Shown here piece after piece: positions 7,084 to 15,464 of a stretch of 35,183 bases of DNA. The DNA is from a virus. How positions within the stretch are numbered: the stretch's first letter is position 1; each line of letters opens with the position of its first letter. The notes under the pieces were generated by a model that saw only the letters and a program-made list of their open reading frames with translations, did not search any database and was not told where the DNA came from. The position numbers and the translations under genes were made by a program. The DNA is taken from the IMG/VR virus record IMGVR_UViG_3300042519_000268, positions 1-35,183 of that record. One strand, 5' to 3'.

Positions 7084-10035
7084 ATGGCTAAAGAACGACC
7101 GTTATCTATAGCCGTTGTCCTGGGTACAAAGGGTAAGGGTTTACAGGAAGCCATCAAGGACACTAAGCGCCTTGCAAGTCAGTTAACTGGGCTCGCGGAT
7201 ACTGCCGCCAAGGCTGCCGTTGGTTTTGCCGCGTTCAAGGGCGGTCAGCTTGTTGCTAACTTTGCGCGTGATTCGATTGAGGCTGGTCGTGATCTTCAGA
7301 CGAACTTGAATGGTTTGCAGTCTGTGTTTGGTTCTCTTACACCTCAGATGGTGGAGTTTACTAAGACGACTAATGGTATTGGTTTGTCGATGGCTGAGGC
7401 GGCCAAGGCTTCTACGTTTATTGGTTCGGTGCTAAAGCAGTCCGGTTTTGCTATGGACGAGGTTGCCGAGCAGACTCAACGTTTGACCCGTTTGGCTGCT
7501 GACCTTTCGCTGACGTTCGGTTACGATGTGCAAGAGTCGTTGCTTGCAATGACCGCGTTGTTCCGTGGTGAGTATGACCCGATTGAAAAGTTCGGTGTCG
7601 CCATGAAGCAGTCCGAAATTGATTCGGAAAAAGCTGCTAGGGGTCTTGATGGTTTGAAGGGTGCCGGTGAGCGTCTTGTTGACCAGCAGATTCGGTTGGA
7701 GTTGCTGTATCAGCGTGCTGGCGACTCTATGGGCGCTTATGAGCGTCAGGCGGGTAATCTTCGGGTAACGCAGGATACGTTGCGCGCTTCGTTTGCGACC
7801 ATGCAGCAGATTCTTGGTGCGGCAATGTTGCCGGCGGTTGCGGACCTTACCGCCTCTTTGATTCCGCTTATTGAGACTATTGGCCCGATCCTTGGTGCGG
7901 CTATGCAACAGATTGTGCCTTTGCTTGTGGCATTTTCTCAAAACACTGAGGGCATTAGCCGTACACTTGTAGATTTTATTAAGTCCGTTGCGGTTCTTAC
8001 AGTATTTATGGCGAACCTTGCCAAGGTAATCGTTGACAACATTGATTTCATCCGAGGTCTTGCTGTTGTTCTTGGTGTTTTGGCTACCGGTTTGTATGCT
8101 TTGCGTATTGGTGTTGCCGTGTTTGGCGCTTTGCAGGCGGCCGCATTGGCGTTTGGTATTACTGTCAACGGTGCGACTTGGGCCATTAGAGGTTTAAAAG
8201 TTGCTATTTTTGCCATACCTGTTGTCGGTTGGGCTTTAGGTCTGGCGAGCGTTGGTGTTGAGCTTTTCAACATCACTAAGAAGGCCGAAGACGTTGGCGA
8301 TAGCGTCAACGACATGCTTGACGTTGACTCGCTCATGGCAAGTATTGATGCTTCTAAAGCGCTTAACGAGGGTCTTGCTGGCACGGCTGATGCGTTTGAT
8401 GAGGTGGCGGCGGCGGGTGGCGGCGCTACCGATGCGGTAGTCGAGTTCTATAGCAACCTGTCTAAAGAGATTGCCAAACAGCAGGCTAAGCTTCGTCTTC
8501 AACAAATGGGCGCTTCTGAAGGCTTAATTTCCGCAATTCTTGGATCGGGCGCTGACTGGCAACGCGTATTCAATGATGTGGTATCGCGCGGTGTCGCCGG
8601 TGTTGCTGATGTTCAACGCATGTTCCGCGGCACTGCTGCCGGCTTCGATGAGGCTATGGCTCAGTGGGAAAAAGAGTATGGCGAGCCTTTCCGCAAGTTT
8701 AAAGAAGATGCTCTTGCTGCCCGTGATGCCCTGGTTGAGTTTACTAAAGGGATTCAGATTCTGCCTTCGGTTGCCGAAACTCTTGGCGAGTTCGAACGTA
8801 ATGCGGTTGACAGCCTTGCTTCTATTGAGGAAAAGCTTGAGGATGCTTTTGATAACGAATACTTGTTCCGTGATTCTTACGAAAATCTTCTTCAGTATGC
8901 ACGCAATGAGTTTAATGTTTTACGTCAGATTGAGCGTCAACGTGATGAGATTATTTCGCGTCGCAATGCCGCCGAGGCGCTTATCAATTCGGTTCAAAGT
9001 TCTATTAGGGGCAGCGGTCGCCTTGTAAGCCTGTTTGGTGAGGTTGAAAAGCAGGTGGCTGGCGTTGATGTTGTGGCTTTTGCCACACGCACCGTGTCGG
9101 CCAGCAGGCAGCTCAAAGAGTTCCGCACCGCCCTGATCACCAACTTTGTTGAGCCGATTGAGAAGGCCGCTTCTAAGGCTGACAAACTTGTTTCTAGTTA
9201 CCGTGCCGTTGTGGAGCGTACACGCGAGTTTGTTGAAAACCTCAAGACTTTGCGGTCGCTTGGACTTGACCCCATGCTGTTCAATCAGCTTGTTGAGGCT
9301 GGTGTTGAGGCTGGTGGCGCTACCGCACAGGCTTTGGTTGAGGGTGGCTCCGAGACTATTAACGAGCTGAATGGTTTGTTTAAGGAGCTTGATACTCTTG
9401 GTGCTGAGCTTGGCGAGAACACTGCGCAGGTTATGTTCGGTCAGGGCCAGAACTTTGTCAATGGCATTGTTGAGGGTCTTGAGGATCAGGCTGGCGAGCT
9501 TGAGCTTTCCGCCAAGTCGATTGCTGAGGCGTTTACTAAAACCTTTGAGCAAGTTCTCGTTGATGGTATCAACGCTGCTATTGATGCGGCTGAGGCCGCA
9601 ATTATGGCTCGGATGCCCCGCCTTGAAGACTTTATGCGCAACATGAACTTCGGTGGCCGTGGTGGTGGCGGTGGAGGCGGCGGCGATGTTACCGGCGCAA
9701 CTGGTGGCGCTTCTGTCAGGCCACCGCTATCCAATACTTTGCTAAATGCTGGGCTTAGCGCAGCAAGCACAACTTTTGGGGCTACTGGTTTTTCTGGTTT
9801 ATCGGCTCTTCAAAATGCCACGCCAAATCGCATTTCAACGCCATATAGCCCGTTGACTCCTGGGCCGAGTGGGCTTCTTGGGCCCGGTCGTGGCGCGGTT
9901 TACCAAACTAATTACAACATCACAACTTCCGCACTTACGCCACGTACATTGCAAAACGGCTTGACGGCGACGGCGAACCGTTCTGGTGTTGTTAGCACCA
10001 GTCGTCCGGGTGCGCTAGACAGGCGTGTCGGCTAA
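7084..10035 (+). CDS. tape measure protein
   Basis: At 983 residues this is by far the longest gene and follows the tail chaperone region, as in all siphoviruses. The N-terminal 250 residues are helical and start with a typical TMP segment (KDTKRLASQLTGLADTAAKA). Residues about 290-400 contain hydrophobic, membrane-like segments (LAVVLGVLATGLYALRIGVA and others). The second half is a long helical/coiled-coil region, and near residue 860 there is a Gly-rich linker encoded by repeated GGN codons. As a ruler at about 0.15 nm per residue it would imply a tail near 150 nm. It overlaps the next start by one base (TAATG). Confidence 0.93.
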   Translation: MAKERPLSIAVVLGTKGKGLQEAIKDTKRLASQLTGLADTAAKAAVGFAAFKGGQLVANFARDSIEAGRDLQTNLNGLQSVFGSLTPQMVEFTKTTNGIGLSMAEAAKASTFIGSVLKQSGFAMDEVAEQTQRLTRLAADLSLTFGYDVQESLLAMTALFRGEYDPIEKFGVAMKQSEIDSEKAARGLDGLKGAGERLVDQQIRLELLYQRAGDSMGAYERQAGNLRVTQDTLRASFATMQQILGAAMLPAVADLTASLIPLIETIGPILGAAMQQIVPLLVAFSQNTEGISRTLVDFIKSVAVLTVFMANLAKVIVDNIDFIRGLAVVLGVLATGLYALRIGVAVFGALQAAALAFGITVNGATWAIRGLKVAIFAIPVVGWALGLASVGVELFNITKKAEDVGDSVNDMLDVDSLMASIDASKALNEGLAGTADAFDEVAAAGGGATDAVVEFYSNLSKEIAKQQAKLRLQQMGASEGLISAILGSGADWQRVFNDVVSRGVAGVADVQRMFRGTAAGFDEAMAQWEKEYGEPFRKFKEDALAARDALVEFTKGIQILPSVAETLGEFERNAVDSLASIEEKLEDAFDNEYLFRDSYENLLQYARNEFNVLRQIERQRDEIISRRNAAEALINSVQSSIRGSGRLVSLFGEVEKQVAGVDVVAFATRTVSASRQLKEFRTALITNFVEPIEKAASKADKLVSSYRAVVERTREFVENLKTLRSLGLDPMLFNQLVEAGVEAGGATAQALVEGGSETINELNGLFKELDTLGAELGENTAQVMFGQGQNFVNGIVEGLEDQAGELELSAKSIAEAFTKTFEQVLVDGINAAIDAAEAAIMARMPRLEDFMRNMNFGGRGGGGGGGGDVTGATGGASVRPPLSNTLLNAGLSAASTTFGATGFSGLSALQNATPNRISTPYSPLTPGPSGLLGPGRGAVYQTNYNITTSALTPRTLQNGLTATANRSGVVSTSRPGALDRRVG

Positions 10036-11258
10036 TGACCGTACCAACCCTTAAAGTAGAAATCGGGTTTGACCTAACCGATAATCCGGTAGGCCCGTTT
10101 TTTAAACTTGACGACCCAATTCAAGGTCGCCTGGATAACGACATTTACCGTCTTGCTGGAACTCTTTTCTATGATGTGACAGATCAGGTTATTTCGGTTG
10201 ATATTCAACGCGGCAAGTCGGCTATTTTGAGCGAGTTCCCGCCAGGTGAGTGTAGTGTCACGTTTACCAATCACAACCGGTTCTTTGACCCGTTGTTTGA
10301 GGCGTCACCGTATTACCCGGAGATTGTGCCGAGGCGCGAAATCCGCGTAACCTCTGGCGGCGAACTGGTGTTCTCGGGTTGGGTTGAGGACTGGGATTTG
10401 GATTATCAGCCTAACGGTGATTCGGTTGCTGTTGCTAAAGCCGTTGATGCTTTAAGCATTATGGCTAACCAAACACTTGACGCTTTTACTCCTTCTGTTG
10501 AGAAGGCTGGCCCCCGTATTGAGGCGGTGTTGGATAGGCCCGAAGTTGATTGGCCTTCTACTTTGCGCGACCTTGATCCCGGCACTGTCGATTTAGCTGG
10601 CAACCCGGTATCGCAAGACGCTGATGTTTTACAGTATTTGCAAAACATTGCCGGCTCTGACCCTGGCTACGTTTTTGTGACCCGTGAAGGCAGGTTTGCT
10701 TTCCGTGACCGCCGTAAAGCACCAACATCGGCCGATCTTGTGTCGTTCGGTGAGGGCGGCATCCCCGTTGCGAGTATTGCTGTTACTTATGGTTCGGAAT
10801 TGTTGTTCAACCGTGTAACGGTGTCTCGTCAGTCTGGTGGGACGGCTATCGCTTCAGATATTGATTCGCAGGACAGTTACGGTATTCGTGACCTTGTGGT
10901 TTCTGAAACGCAGTTGGCTTACGATGATGACCTTGTTGACTTTGCCGTCGGTTACGCATCCTTGTATTCAAGGCCCGAATACAGGTTCGATAACGTCAGT
11001 ATTTCTTTGGAAAGCAAATCGCCGGCCAACCAAGCGGCAATCCTGGCCTTGGAAATCGGTGACATTTGCGAGTTTAGGTTCACACCGAACAACATACCGC
11101 CACAGATTGTGCGTTACGTTGAGGTGCGAGAAATCAATCACAACATTCAAACGTCGTTCCATACGGTTGAGCTTGGGTTTGAAGAAACAAGATACGCGCC
11201 TCTCATACTTGATGATGCAGTGTTCGGTAAACTAGATGTAGGCACTCTAAGCTGGTAA
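10035..11258 (+). CDS. distal / minor tail protein (baseplate hub-like)
   Basis: The 407-residue protein follows the tape measure gene, where distal tail and hub proteins are encoded. The early part (ISVDIQRGKSAILSEFPPGECSVTFTNHNRFFDP, in pieces) is the N-terminal fold shared by actinophage minor tail proteins: a description of an orthogonal scaffold with a conserved 'G-x-C/A-x-V-x-F/L-x-N-x-x-R-x-F-D-P' pattern. The remainder is mostly beta with a domain that ends in a conserved VELGFEE segment. It probably forms part of the tail tip that contacts the cell. Confidence 0.7.
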   Translation: MTVPTLKVEIGFDLTDNPVGPFFKLDDPIQGRLDNDIYRLAGTLFYDVTDQVISVDIQRGKSAILSEFPPGECSVTFTNHNRFFDPLFEASPYYPEIVPRREIRVTSGGELVFSGWVEDWDLDYQPNGDSVAVAKAVDALSIMANQTLDAFTPSVEKAGPRIEAVLDRPEVDWPSTLRDLDPGTVDLAGNPVSQDADVLQYLQNIAGSDPGYVFVTREGRFAFRDRRKAPTSADLVSFGEGGIPVASIAVTYGSELLFNRVTVSRQSGGTAIASDIDSQDSYGIRDLVVSETQLAYDDDLVDFAVGYASLYSRPEYRFDNVSISLESKSPANQAAILALEIGDICEFRFTPNNIPPQIVRYVEVREINHNIQTSFHTVELGFEETRYAPLILDDAVFGKLDVGTLSW

Positions 11259-11267
11259 GGATTACTT

Positions 11268-11522
11268 ATGCCCTATAAAATTTGGTCGGTCAATGAAATT
11301 TTGACCGCTGCCGACATGAATGTTTATGTTGGCGATCAGGTCATTGCGACCTTTGCTGGTACGGCTGCGCGTTCGTCTGCTATTGGTACTCCGGTTGAGG
11401 GGCAGTTCGCTTTCATGCAAGATACGGATACGTTGACCTACTATACTGGTAGTAACTGGACTAATTTTTCTGCTGGTGGTGCCAGCGGGTTTGAGCAAAC
11501 GTTTTTGTTGATGGGAGCATAA
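11268..11522 (+). CDS. small minor tail protein
   Basis: The 84-residue protein begins with an ILTAADMNVYVGDQVIATFA segment and continues with GTPVEGQFAFMQDTDTLTYY and a GSNW motif. This order recurs in small tail or fibre-associated proteins of actinophages. It starts at ATG 11268 after an AAGGA Shine-Dalgarno. Its place between hub and fibre genes fits a tail-tip or fibre-attachment part. The precise role is unknown. Confidence 0.6.
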   Translation: MPYKIWSVNEILTAADMNVYVGDQVIATFAGTAARSSAIGTPVEGQFAFMQDTDTLTYYTGSNWTNFSAGGASGFEQTFLLMGA

Positions 11523-11526
11523 TAAG

Positions 11527-11865
11527 ATGGCTAGTACCTATAAGGTTTTGGGTCAGGTTGATTTGCAGGCGGCAACTTTGACAACCCTTTACACGGTGCC
11601 TTCCGCGACTGAGGCCGTAATTTCTAGTGTGATTATTTGTAACAGGGGGACTGCGGCCACAACCTTCCGCCTTGCGGTGCGCCCCAATGGTGCCTCAATC
11701 GCAGATCAGCACTACATTGCTTATGATGTACCTATTGCGGCTAGTGACGCGACGACTTTGACGCTTGGTTTGACTTTGGATGCTGCGGATGTTTTGTCGG
11801 TGAACGCGGCTGGTACGGCTTCCCGGTTGTCGTTCAACGCGTTCGGTGCTGAAGTAACCGTCTAA
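11527..11865 (+). CDS. virion-associated tail protein, unknown role
   Basis: The 112-residue protein is almost entirely beta-strand: LYTVPSATEAVISSVIICNRG and FRLAVRPNGASI in the first half, and a final strand SFNAFGAEVTV. Small proteins of this sort, with a 'TVPS-T-x-x-V-I-S-S-I-x-I-C-N' start, are common next to tail fibre genes of environmental phages and are taken as virion proteins. The start has GGAG 9 bases upstream. Confidence 0.55.
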   Translation: MASTYKVLGQVDLQAATLTTLYTVPSATEAVISSVIICNRGTAATTFRLAVRPNGASIADQHYIAYDVPIAASDATTLTLGLTLDAADVLSVNAAGTASRLSFNAFGAEVTV

Positions 11866-11879
11866 GGGGGTAGCAACTA

Positions 11880-12779
11880 ATGGCTGTTACTCGCATGAGC
11901 GCGTCAAGCGTTTCTAACTTTAATAAATCGAACCGAGTAAGTGGAGCATCCCCGATTCCCAGTGCGCGAGTTTCAGGGGCCACGCCAATCATTGCTAATG
12001 GTTACGCTCACTACCTATTCAAGAGCAATGGCACGCTGACGGTTTTACAAACTGGGGTCGTAGACATTCTTGTTGTGGGCGGTGGTGCTGCCGGTGGTGG
12101 CAATAGGTTCACGGGTGCCGGTGGTGGTGCCGGTGGAATGTTTGATACTAGGAACTTTGTCCTGAACGCCGGTTCCTATTCACTTGTCATCGGCGCTGGT
12201 GGTGTAGGAGTGACAAGCGCTCCTGGAAGTATTGGTTCGACCACAAGTGTAGGAACCCTACTGGAAGTTCCTGGCGGTGGCGGTGGCGCTGCCAGCATTT
12301 CAAACGGAGGACCAGGCGGTTCTGGTGGCGGTGGCGAAAGCGGCACATTCATTGGGGGCATAGGTGTTGCCTACGGTAACAATGGCGGCAATGGGGCTGG
12401 CACTGGAAATACCTACGCCGCAGGTGGCGGTGGTGGCGCTGGGGCGACTGGTGCTAATGCTTCCGGAAACATCAACGGTGGTGACGGTGGAAATGGAAGC
12501 ACGACAGACATCATCACCACCACGATTGCCACAAGTGAATCTGTTGGTGAGGTTAGTGGTGGGCTTGTGTATTTTGCCGGTGGTGGCGGTGGTGGTGGTC
12601 GCGGTGGCACCGATGGCACTGGTGGACTAGGTGGCGGTGGTGACGCTAACAATAACGCAACTCCCACCGCTTCTCCGGCTAACACCGGCGGTGGTGGCGG
12701 GGGCGGAGGAACTGGTGTCGGCACAGATGTTGGTGGCACTGGGGGTTCTGGGATTGTAATTGTTAGGACGAAACTCTAA
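11880..12779 (+). CDS. glycine-rich tail fibre / receptor-binding protein
   Basis: In this 299-residue protein, about residues 60-295 are dominated by glycine runs (for example GGGAAGGGNRFTGAGGGAGG) interrupted by regular strands. This is the plan of Gly-rich tip domains that fold as polyglycine helix sandwiches in receptor-binding proteins. The sequence around YAHYLFKSNGTLTV and VDILVVGGG is the usual entry to this domain in fibre proteins. The repeated GGT/GGC codons make the DNA quasi-repetitive and give long proline-rich shadow frames on the other strand. Location at the end of the tail genes supports host recognition. Confidence 0.78.
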   Translation: MAVTRMSASSVSNFNKSNRVSGASPIPSARVSGATPIIANGYAHYLFKSNGTLTVLQTGVVDILVVGGGAAGGGNRFTGAGGGAGGMFDTRNFVLNAGSYSLVIGAGGVGVTSAPGSIGSTTSVGTLLEVPGGGGGAASISNGGPGGSGGGGESGTFIGGIGVAYGNNGGNGAGTGNTYAAGGGGGAGATGANASGNINGGDGGNGSTTDIITTTIATSESVGEVSGGLVYFAGGGGGGGRGGTDGTGGLGGGGDANNNATPTASPANTGGGGGGGGTGVGTDVGGTGGSGIVIVRTKL

Positions 12780-13174
12780 TGGCGCATTGGGCAAAAATAG
12801 ACGAGAACGGTTTGGTAGTAACCGTCACGGTTGGTAACAATGACCACCCCAATGAGGGCTACGACTGGCTAGTAGAAAATATCGGTGGCCTCTGGGTGAA
12901 GACTTCTTACAACACGCGAGGTGGAGTCCACTACACGGACGGCGAGCCAAGCGAAGACCAAACTAAAGCGCTCAGGTTCAACTATGCTGGCATTGGTTTT
13001 ACCTACGATGACGCGCGTGATGCCTTCATTCCGCCCAAGCCCTACGATTCTTGGGTTCTCGACGAGGACACTTGCTTATGGGTTCCACCCGTAGCGATGC
13101 CCGATGATGCTGACACTGTGGAATATGTCTGGGATGAAAATATTACCGACTGGGCAATTGTCTCTGACGATTAA
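12779..13174 (+). CDS. phage structural/tail-associated protein of a family common in aquatic phages
   Basis: The 131-residue protein starts with MAHWAKIDENGLVVTVTVG, continues with SYNTRGGVHYTDGEP and ends with FIPPKPYDSWVLDEDTCLW plus a final W-rich segment. I recognise this motif order from small proteins of marine and freshwater phages (cyanophages, pelagiphages, actinophages), annotated as virion or tail-associated without proven function. It shares a base with the fibre gene stop (TAATG). It ends 6 bases from the convergent gene at 13181 with no terminator hairpin between them. Confidence 0.65.
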   Translation: MAHWAKIDENGLVVTVTVGNNDHPNEGYDWLVENIGGLWVKTSYNTRGGVHYTDGEPSEDQTKALRFNYAGIGFTYDDARDAFIPPKPYDSWVLDEDTCLWVPPVAMPDDADTVEYVWDENITDWAIVSDD

Positions 13175-13180
13175 ATCGCT

Positions 13181-13870
13181 CTAGTTATATTCTTTCCGTA
13201 ACCAGTAGTTATGCCGGTAGGCGTTGCGGAACTTTCGCACAACTGAACTAATGGTTCGTTCAATCTGTTGGTTCGTCCCTGACACTATCTCCATTTGCCA
13301 CCGCTCGCGCTTTATGGGGATTACCTGCGCTAGTGGCGTCCCTGCTTCTATGATGCCCCTGAAGCCAGGTGGCGTTATGAATGGGAAGTGAACTGGAGCG
13401 ACAAACCTATCCGTGTCCACTAATCCGGCGAAGGTTGAAATAACTGGGGAGTCCTGATTTAGTGGGGGCACAAAGAGTGTGGAATATCCCGGAGGCGTTT
13501 CGACTGCCCAGGGGTTTAGGAACTTAGCTATTGAGTGGCCGCTGGTTATTGCGGAATGTGTTTTCGCTTGGTGGTTGGGGTGCATCGCGATTCCTAGTCC
13601 ACCTTGCCATTGGTAGTATGCGCCACCATCGCGCTGTGTCACGTTCACATCAAAAGAAGAAACGATTGTGTATCCGGTCATTATCGCGTCGAGCATTGGG
13701 AGGCAACGCTTAGCCGTATTGTTCGGTTCACCGTTTTCGCTCAGGTTGAACTGACCACCATCGTAGGGTTGCAACAACCTAAGCCATTCGGGTATATGAA
13801 CTTTCGCGGGTGTCGGGTTATATCGTTCCGGAACTTCTCCCGTTTGATCCGTAAACTGGATAGTAGGCAT
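13181..13870 (-). CDS. unknown conserved phage protein (DUF6065-like)
   Basis: The 229-residue protein is the only sizeable minus-strand gene in the structural half. Its C-terminal half has a recognisable series: ETPPGYSTLFVPPLN, LVDTDRFV, HFPFITPPGF, and AGTPLAQVIPIKRE. The same order occurs in a family of phage and bacterial proteins that I believe is DUF6065, of unknown function. The start ATG 13870 is preceded, with exactly 6 bases between, by TAGGAT on the minus strand, so it is probably transcribed leaderless from its own promoter. An independent, opposite transcription unit between tail and lysis genes resembles a moron-type insertion. Confidence 0.6.
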   Translation of the reverse strand: MPTIQFTDQTGEVPERYNPTPAKVHIPEWLRLLQPYDGGQFNLSENGEPNNTAKRCLPMLDAIMTGYTIVSSFDVNVTQRDGGAYYQWQGGLGIAMHPNHQAKTHSAITSGHSIAKFLNPWAVETPPGYSTLFVPPLNQDSPVISTFAGLVDTDRFVAPVHFPFITPPGFRGIIEAGTPLAQVIPIKRERWQMEIVSGTNQQIERTISSVVRKFRNAYRHNYWLRKEYN

Positions 13871-13876
13871 AAAGTA

Positions 13877-13902
13877 ATCCTATAGCGGTTTTCGGGTAGA
13901 AT
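13877..13902. promoter_or_regulatory. divergent leaderless promoter pair
   Basis: On the minus strand TAGGAT (13882-13877) lies 6 bases before ATG 13870. On the plus strand TAGAAT (13897-13902) lies 6 bases before ATG 13909. Both match a -10 box with the transcription start at the start codon. Only 38 bases separate the two starts. Confidence 0.55.
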
Positions 13903-13908
13903 AGTAAT

Positions 13909-13986
13909 ATGTTTAAGTGCGGCGCTTGCGAAGACAACCCTTTAAAGTGTGACGATTCCTCCTGCCCCCCTATCGGCAAGGAATAA
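13909..13986 (+). CDS. 25-residue cysteine-rich peptide upstream of the endolysin
   Basis: The short frame ATG 13909 to TAA 13984-13986 encodes 25 residues with four cysteines at 4, 7, 14 and 19 (CGAC...C...C), suggesting metal binding or disulphides. Evidence for translation: a TAGAAT box exactly 6 bases upstream with no other gene for that promoter to serve first, and the endolysin start following after 3 bases with its AAGGAAT Shine-Dalgarno inside this ORF's end. Alternatively it is just a leader for endolysin translation. Confidence 0.5.
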   Translation: MFKCGACEDNPLKCDDSSCPPIGKE

Positions 13987-13989
13987 CTC

Positions 13990-14682
13990 GTGAAACTCTC
14001 GCAGCCCTGGCCGGAGGGTTATTCGGTGAATCCGAATGGCAAGTATGGGATGCGTCGTCACCCTATTACGGGTAAGCAGACTAAGCATCGCGGTTTAGAC
14101 GTTGCTGGCGTTTTCCCGGTTACTTCGGCCGCACCCGGAGTTGTCGCCCACGTTGGTTGGTCTCCGAAGGGTGGCGGCCACACGGTTGTTATTGATCATG
14201 GGGAAGTTCACACGGCTTACTATCATGGTGGTTCGGCAACCAAGTTGAAGGTTGGCGAGAGGGTCGATGCTGGCACGTTTATTTACACTTCGGGTAATAC
14301 TGGTGCTTCTACCGGTAATCACCTACATTTTGAGGTTCGTAAACGTCGCAACTGGGGCACCGATGTCGACCCAACCCCGTACCTAAACGGTAATGCTTCG
14401 GTTCCAACGTTGAAGGTTTCTGGTTGGGGCGACAAGGCCACTTGGAAGCAGTGGCAAACGTGGTTGCAGGAGCAAAAGTTTTACACCGGCAGGGTAGACG
14501 GTGTGGCCGGCTCTATGACTTATAGGGCCATCCAAACGTGGGTTGGAACACCGCGTACCGGCGTACTTGATTTAGTCACTCGTAAGGCCGTACAAGCCCG
14601 CATAGGGGTGCCTGTTGATGGTGTGTGGGGTCGCAACACGTGGTCAACCATTCAACGCAAACTGAATGAAGGATCACTATGA
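13990..14682 (+). CDS. endolysin: M23 metallopeptidase with peptidoglycan-binding domain
   Basis: Residues about 15-130 are a LytM/M23 endopeptidase domain with zinc ligands H33 and D37 (HRGLD) and the catalytic H111-L-H113 motif, which cuts peptide cross-links of peptidoglycan. Residues about 145-228 are a C-terminal peptidoglycan-binding-type region (LQEQKFYTGRVDGVAGSMTY, then a second GVPVDGVWGRNTW repeat). No signal peptide is visible, so release through the holin is expected. The start is GTG 13990 with AAGGAAT upstream. The next gene overlaps the stop by 4 bases. The catalytic residues are complete. Confidence 0.92.
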   Translation: MKLSQPWPEGYSVNPNGKYGMRRHPITGKQTKHRGLDVAGVFPVTSAAPGVVAHVGWSPKGGGHTVVIDHGEVHTAYYHGGSATKLKVGERVDAGTFIYTSGNTGASTGNHLHFEVRKRRNWGTDVDPTPYLNGNASVPTLKVSGWGDKATWKQWQTWLQEQKFYTGRVDGVAGSMTYRAIQTWVGTPRTGVLDLVTRKAVQARIGVPVDGVWGRNTWSTIQRKLNEGSL

Positions 14683-14918
14683 ACGATGAACACATGGAAA
14701 CCGCGAGTGTGAAGGTGTCAATGCGGGATATTTATTTAGAGGTTCAACGGCAGGGTCGCCTGTTGGAGAAGATCGCTAATGCTTTGCCTGACTCGGAAGC
14801 GAAGATTGACGACCATGAAGTGCGTATTCGCAAGCTTGAGCAGCGCATGTGGCAAGCAATCGGCGTATTCGGTTTCCTGGCCGCAATCATCAGCCCGCTA
14901 GTGGCCATCCTCACATGA
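14679..14918 (+). CDS. holin-like membrane protein with coiled coil
   Basis: The 79-residue protein has an N-terminal soluble part with a coiled-coil segment (LEVQRQGRLLEKIANAL and HEVRIRKLEQRM) and one C-terminal membrane helix (AIGVFGFLAAIISPLVAIL), the plan of XhlA-type lysis proteins. It overlaps the endolysin stop by 4 bases and is overlapped by the next membrane protein (ATGA). A role in membrane permeabilisation with the endolysin is inferred from architecture and position. Confidence 0.65.
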   Translation: MNDEHMETASVKVSMRDIYLEVQRQGRLLEKIANALPDSEAKIDDHEVRIRKLEQRMWQAIGVFGFLAAIISPLVAILT

Positions 14919-15145
14919 GCAAACCGTCCTGGCGTATCCGCCGTAAAGTTATTTGGTCGTCGATTGTGGGCGGATTTGCGATGATCGGGCTTGGGGCTAT
15001 AGGTTTGTTCCAGGACAAAGTTACTGGTGAACTTGTTGTCGGGGGCGTCGCCCTTGTAAGTCTTGTCGCAAGCGCCTACCTTGGCTTTGCCACTTACGAC
15101 GACAAGGTTCATCACAAAGTAGATATGGAGAATCAAGATGGCTAA
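14915..15145 (+). CDS. small two-helix membrane protein of the lysis cassette
   Basis: ATG 14915 overlaps the previous stop as ATGA and gives 76 residues. A basic N-terminus (KPSWRIRRK) is followed by two hydrophobic segments (IVGGFAMIGLGAIGLF, then LVVGGVALVSLVASAYLGFA) and a charged tail. Start sites further upstream in the frame would run deep into the previous gene and lack a Shine-Dalgarno. Candidate holin or antiholin partner; no family motif recognised. Confidence 0.65.
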   Translation: MSKPSWRIRRKVIWSSIVGGFAMIGLGAIGLFQDKVTGELVVGGVALVSLVASAYLGFATYDDKVHHKVDMENQDG

Positions 15146-15344
15146 ATGGAAAGCGTATTGGACTTATGCGGGAGAGCGCGCAATCAAGACCATTGCACAG
15201 ACAGCTTTGGCTACGATCAGCGCTGTAGCGGTTGGTATTCTGGATGTGGACTGGGTTAATGTTGGCTCTGTTTCGGCAATGGCCGGAATCATGTCTTTGT
15301 TGACTTCGGTTCTTCAGTATGACCGCAAGCCGATTGAGGAGTAA
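15138..15344 (+). CDS. holin
   Basis: The 68-residue protein starts with a short amphipathic N-terminus (KWKAYWTYAGERAIKTIAQT), followed by two hydrophobic segments (ALATISAVAVGILDVDWVNV and VSAMAGIMSLLTSVLQY) and a charged end. This is the typical r1t/actinophage holin plan, with AERAIKT-like text before the first helix. It overlaps the preceding membrane gene by 8 bases. It would form the hole through which the M23 endolysin reaches the wall. Confidence 0.75.
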   Translation: MAKWKAYWTYAGERAIKTIAQTALATISAVAVGILDVDWVNVGSVSAMAGIMSLLTSVLQYDRKPIEE

Positions 15345-15346
15345 TC

Positions 15347-15427
15347 ATGGAAGACGTAGAGTTTGTTGGCGGGGTTGCCTGCCCTATCGACCCGGCCGAA
15401 GCAATGTTGTGCGAAAGCTGCCAATAG
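15347..15427 (+). CDS. 26-residue cysteine-containing peptide
   Basis: ATG 15347 follows the holin stop by 2 bases and has a GAGGAG Shine-Dalgarno (about 15336-15341) inside the holin's last codons. The 26-residue product has Cys at 12, 22 and 25, ending CESCQ. The tight coupling, strong Shine-Dalgarno and position just before a terminator argue for translation. A metal-binding miniprotein is possible; function unknown. Confidence 0.55.
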   Translation: MEDVEFVGGVACPIDPAEAMLCESCQ

Positions 15428-15464
15428 TGTTATAGTTGGAACGTTCATTTGTTTCCTTTCTGGA

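Noticed and set aside
12413-12739. Proline-rich minus-strand ORF of 108 residues
   Set aside because: It is the complement of glycine codons in the tail fibre gene.
12060-12770. Repeat array or CRISPR in the glycine-rich gene
   Set aside because: The repetition is GGT/GGC codons of a Gly-rich fibre domain with irregular units, not spaced identical repeats. No CRISPR array is seen anywhere in the window.
15314-15448. Minus-strand ORF with an AAAGGAAACAA-ATG start (MNVPTITLLAAF...)
   Set aside because: The start signal matches the phage's preferred Shine-Dalgarno, but the frame runs antisense through the holin end and the 26-residue peptide and has an unconvincing sequence; I judge it chance.
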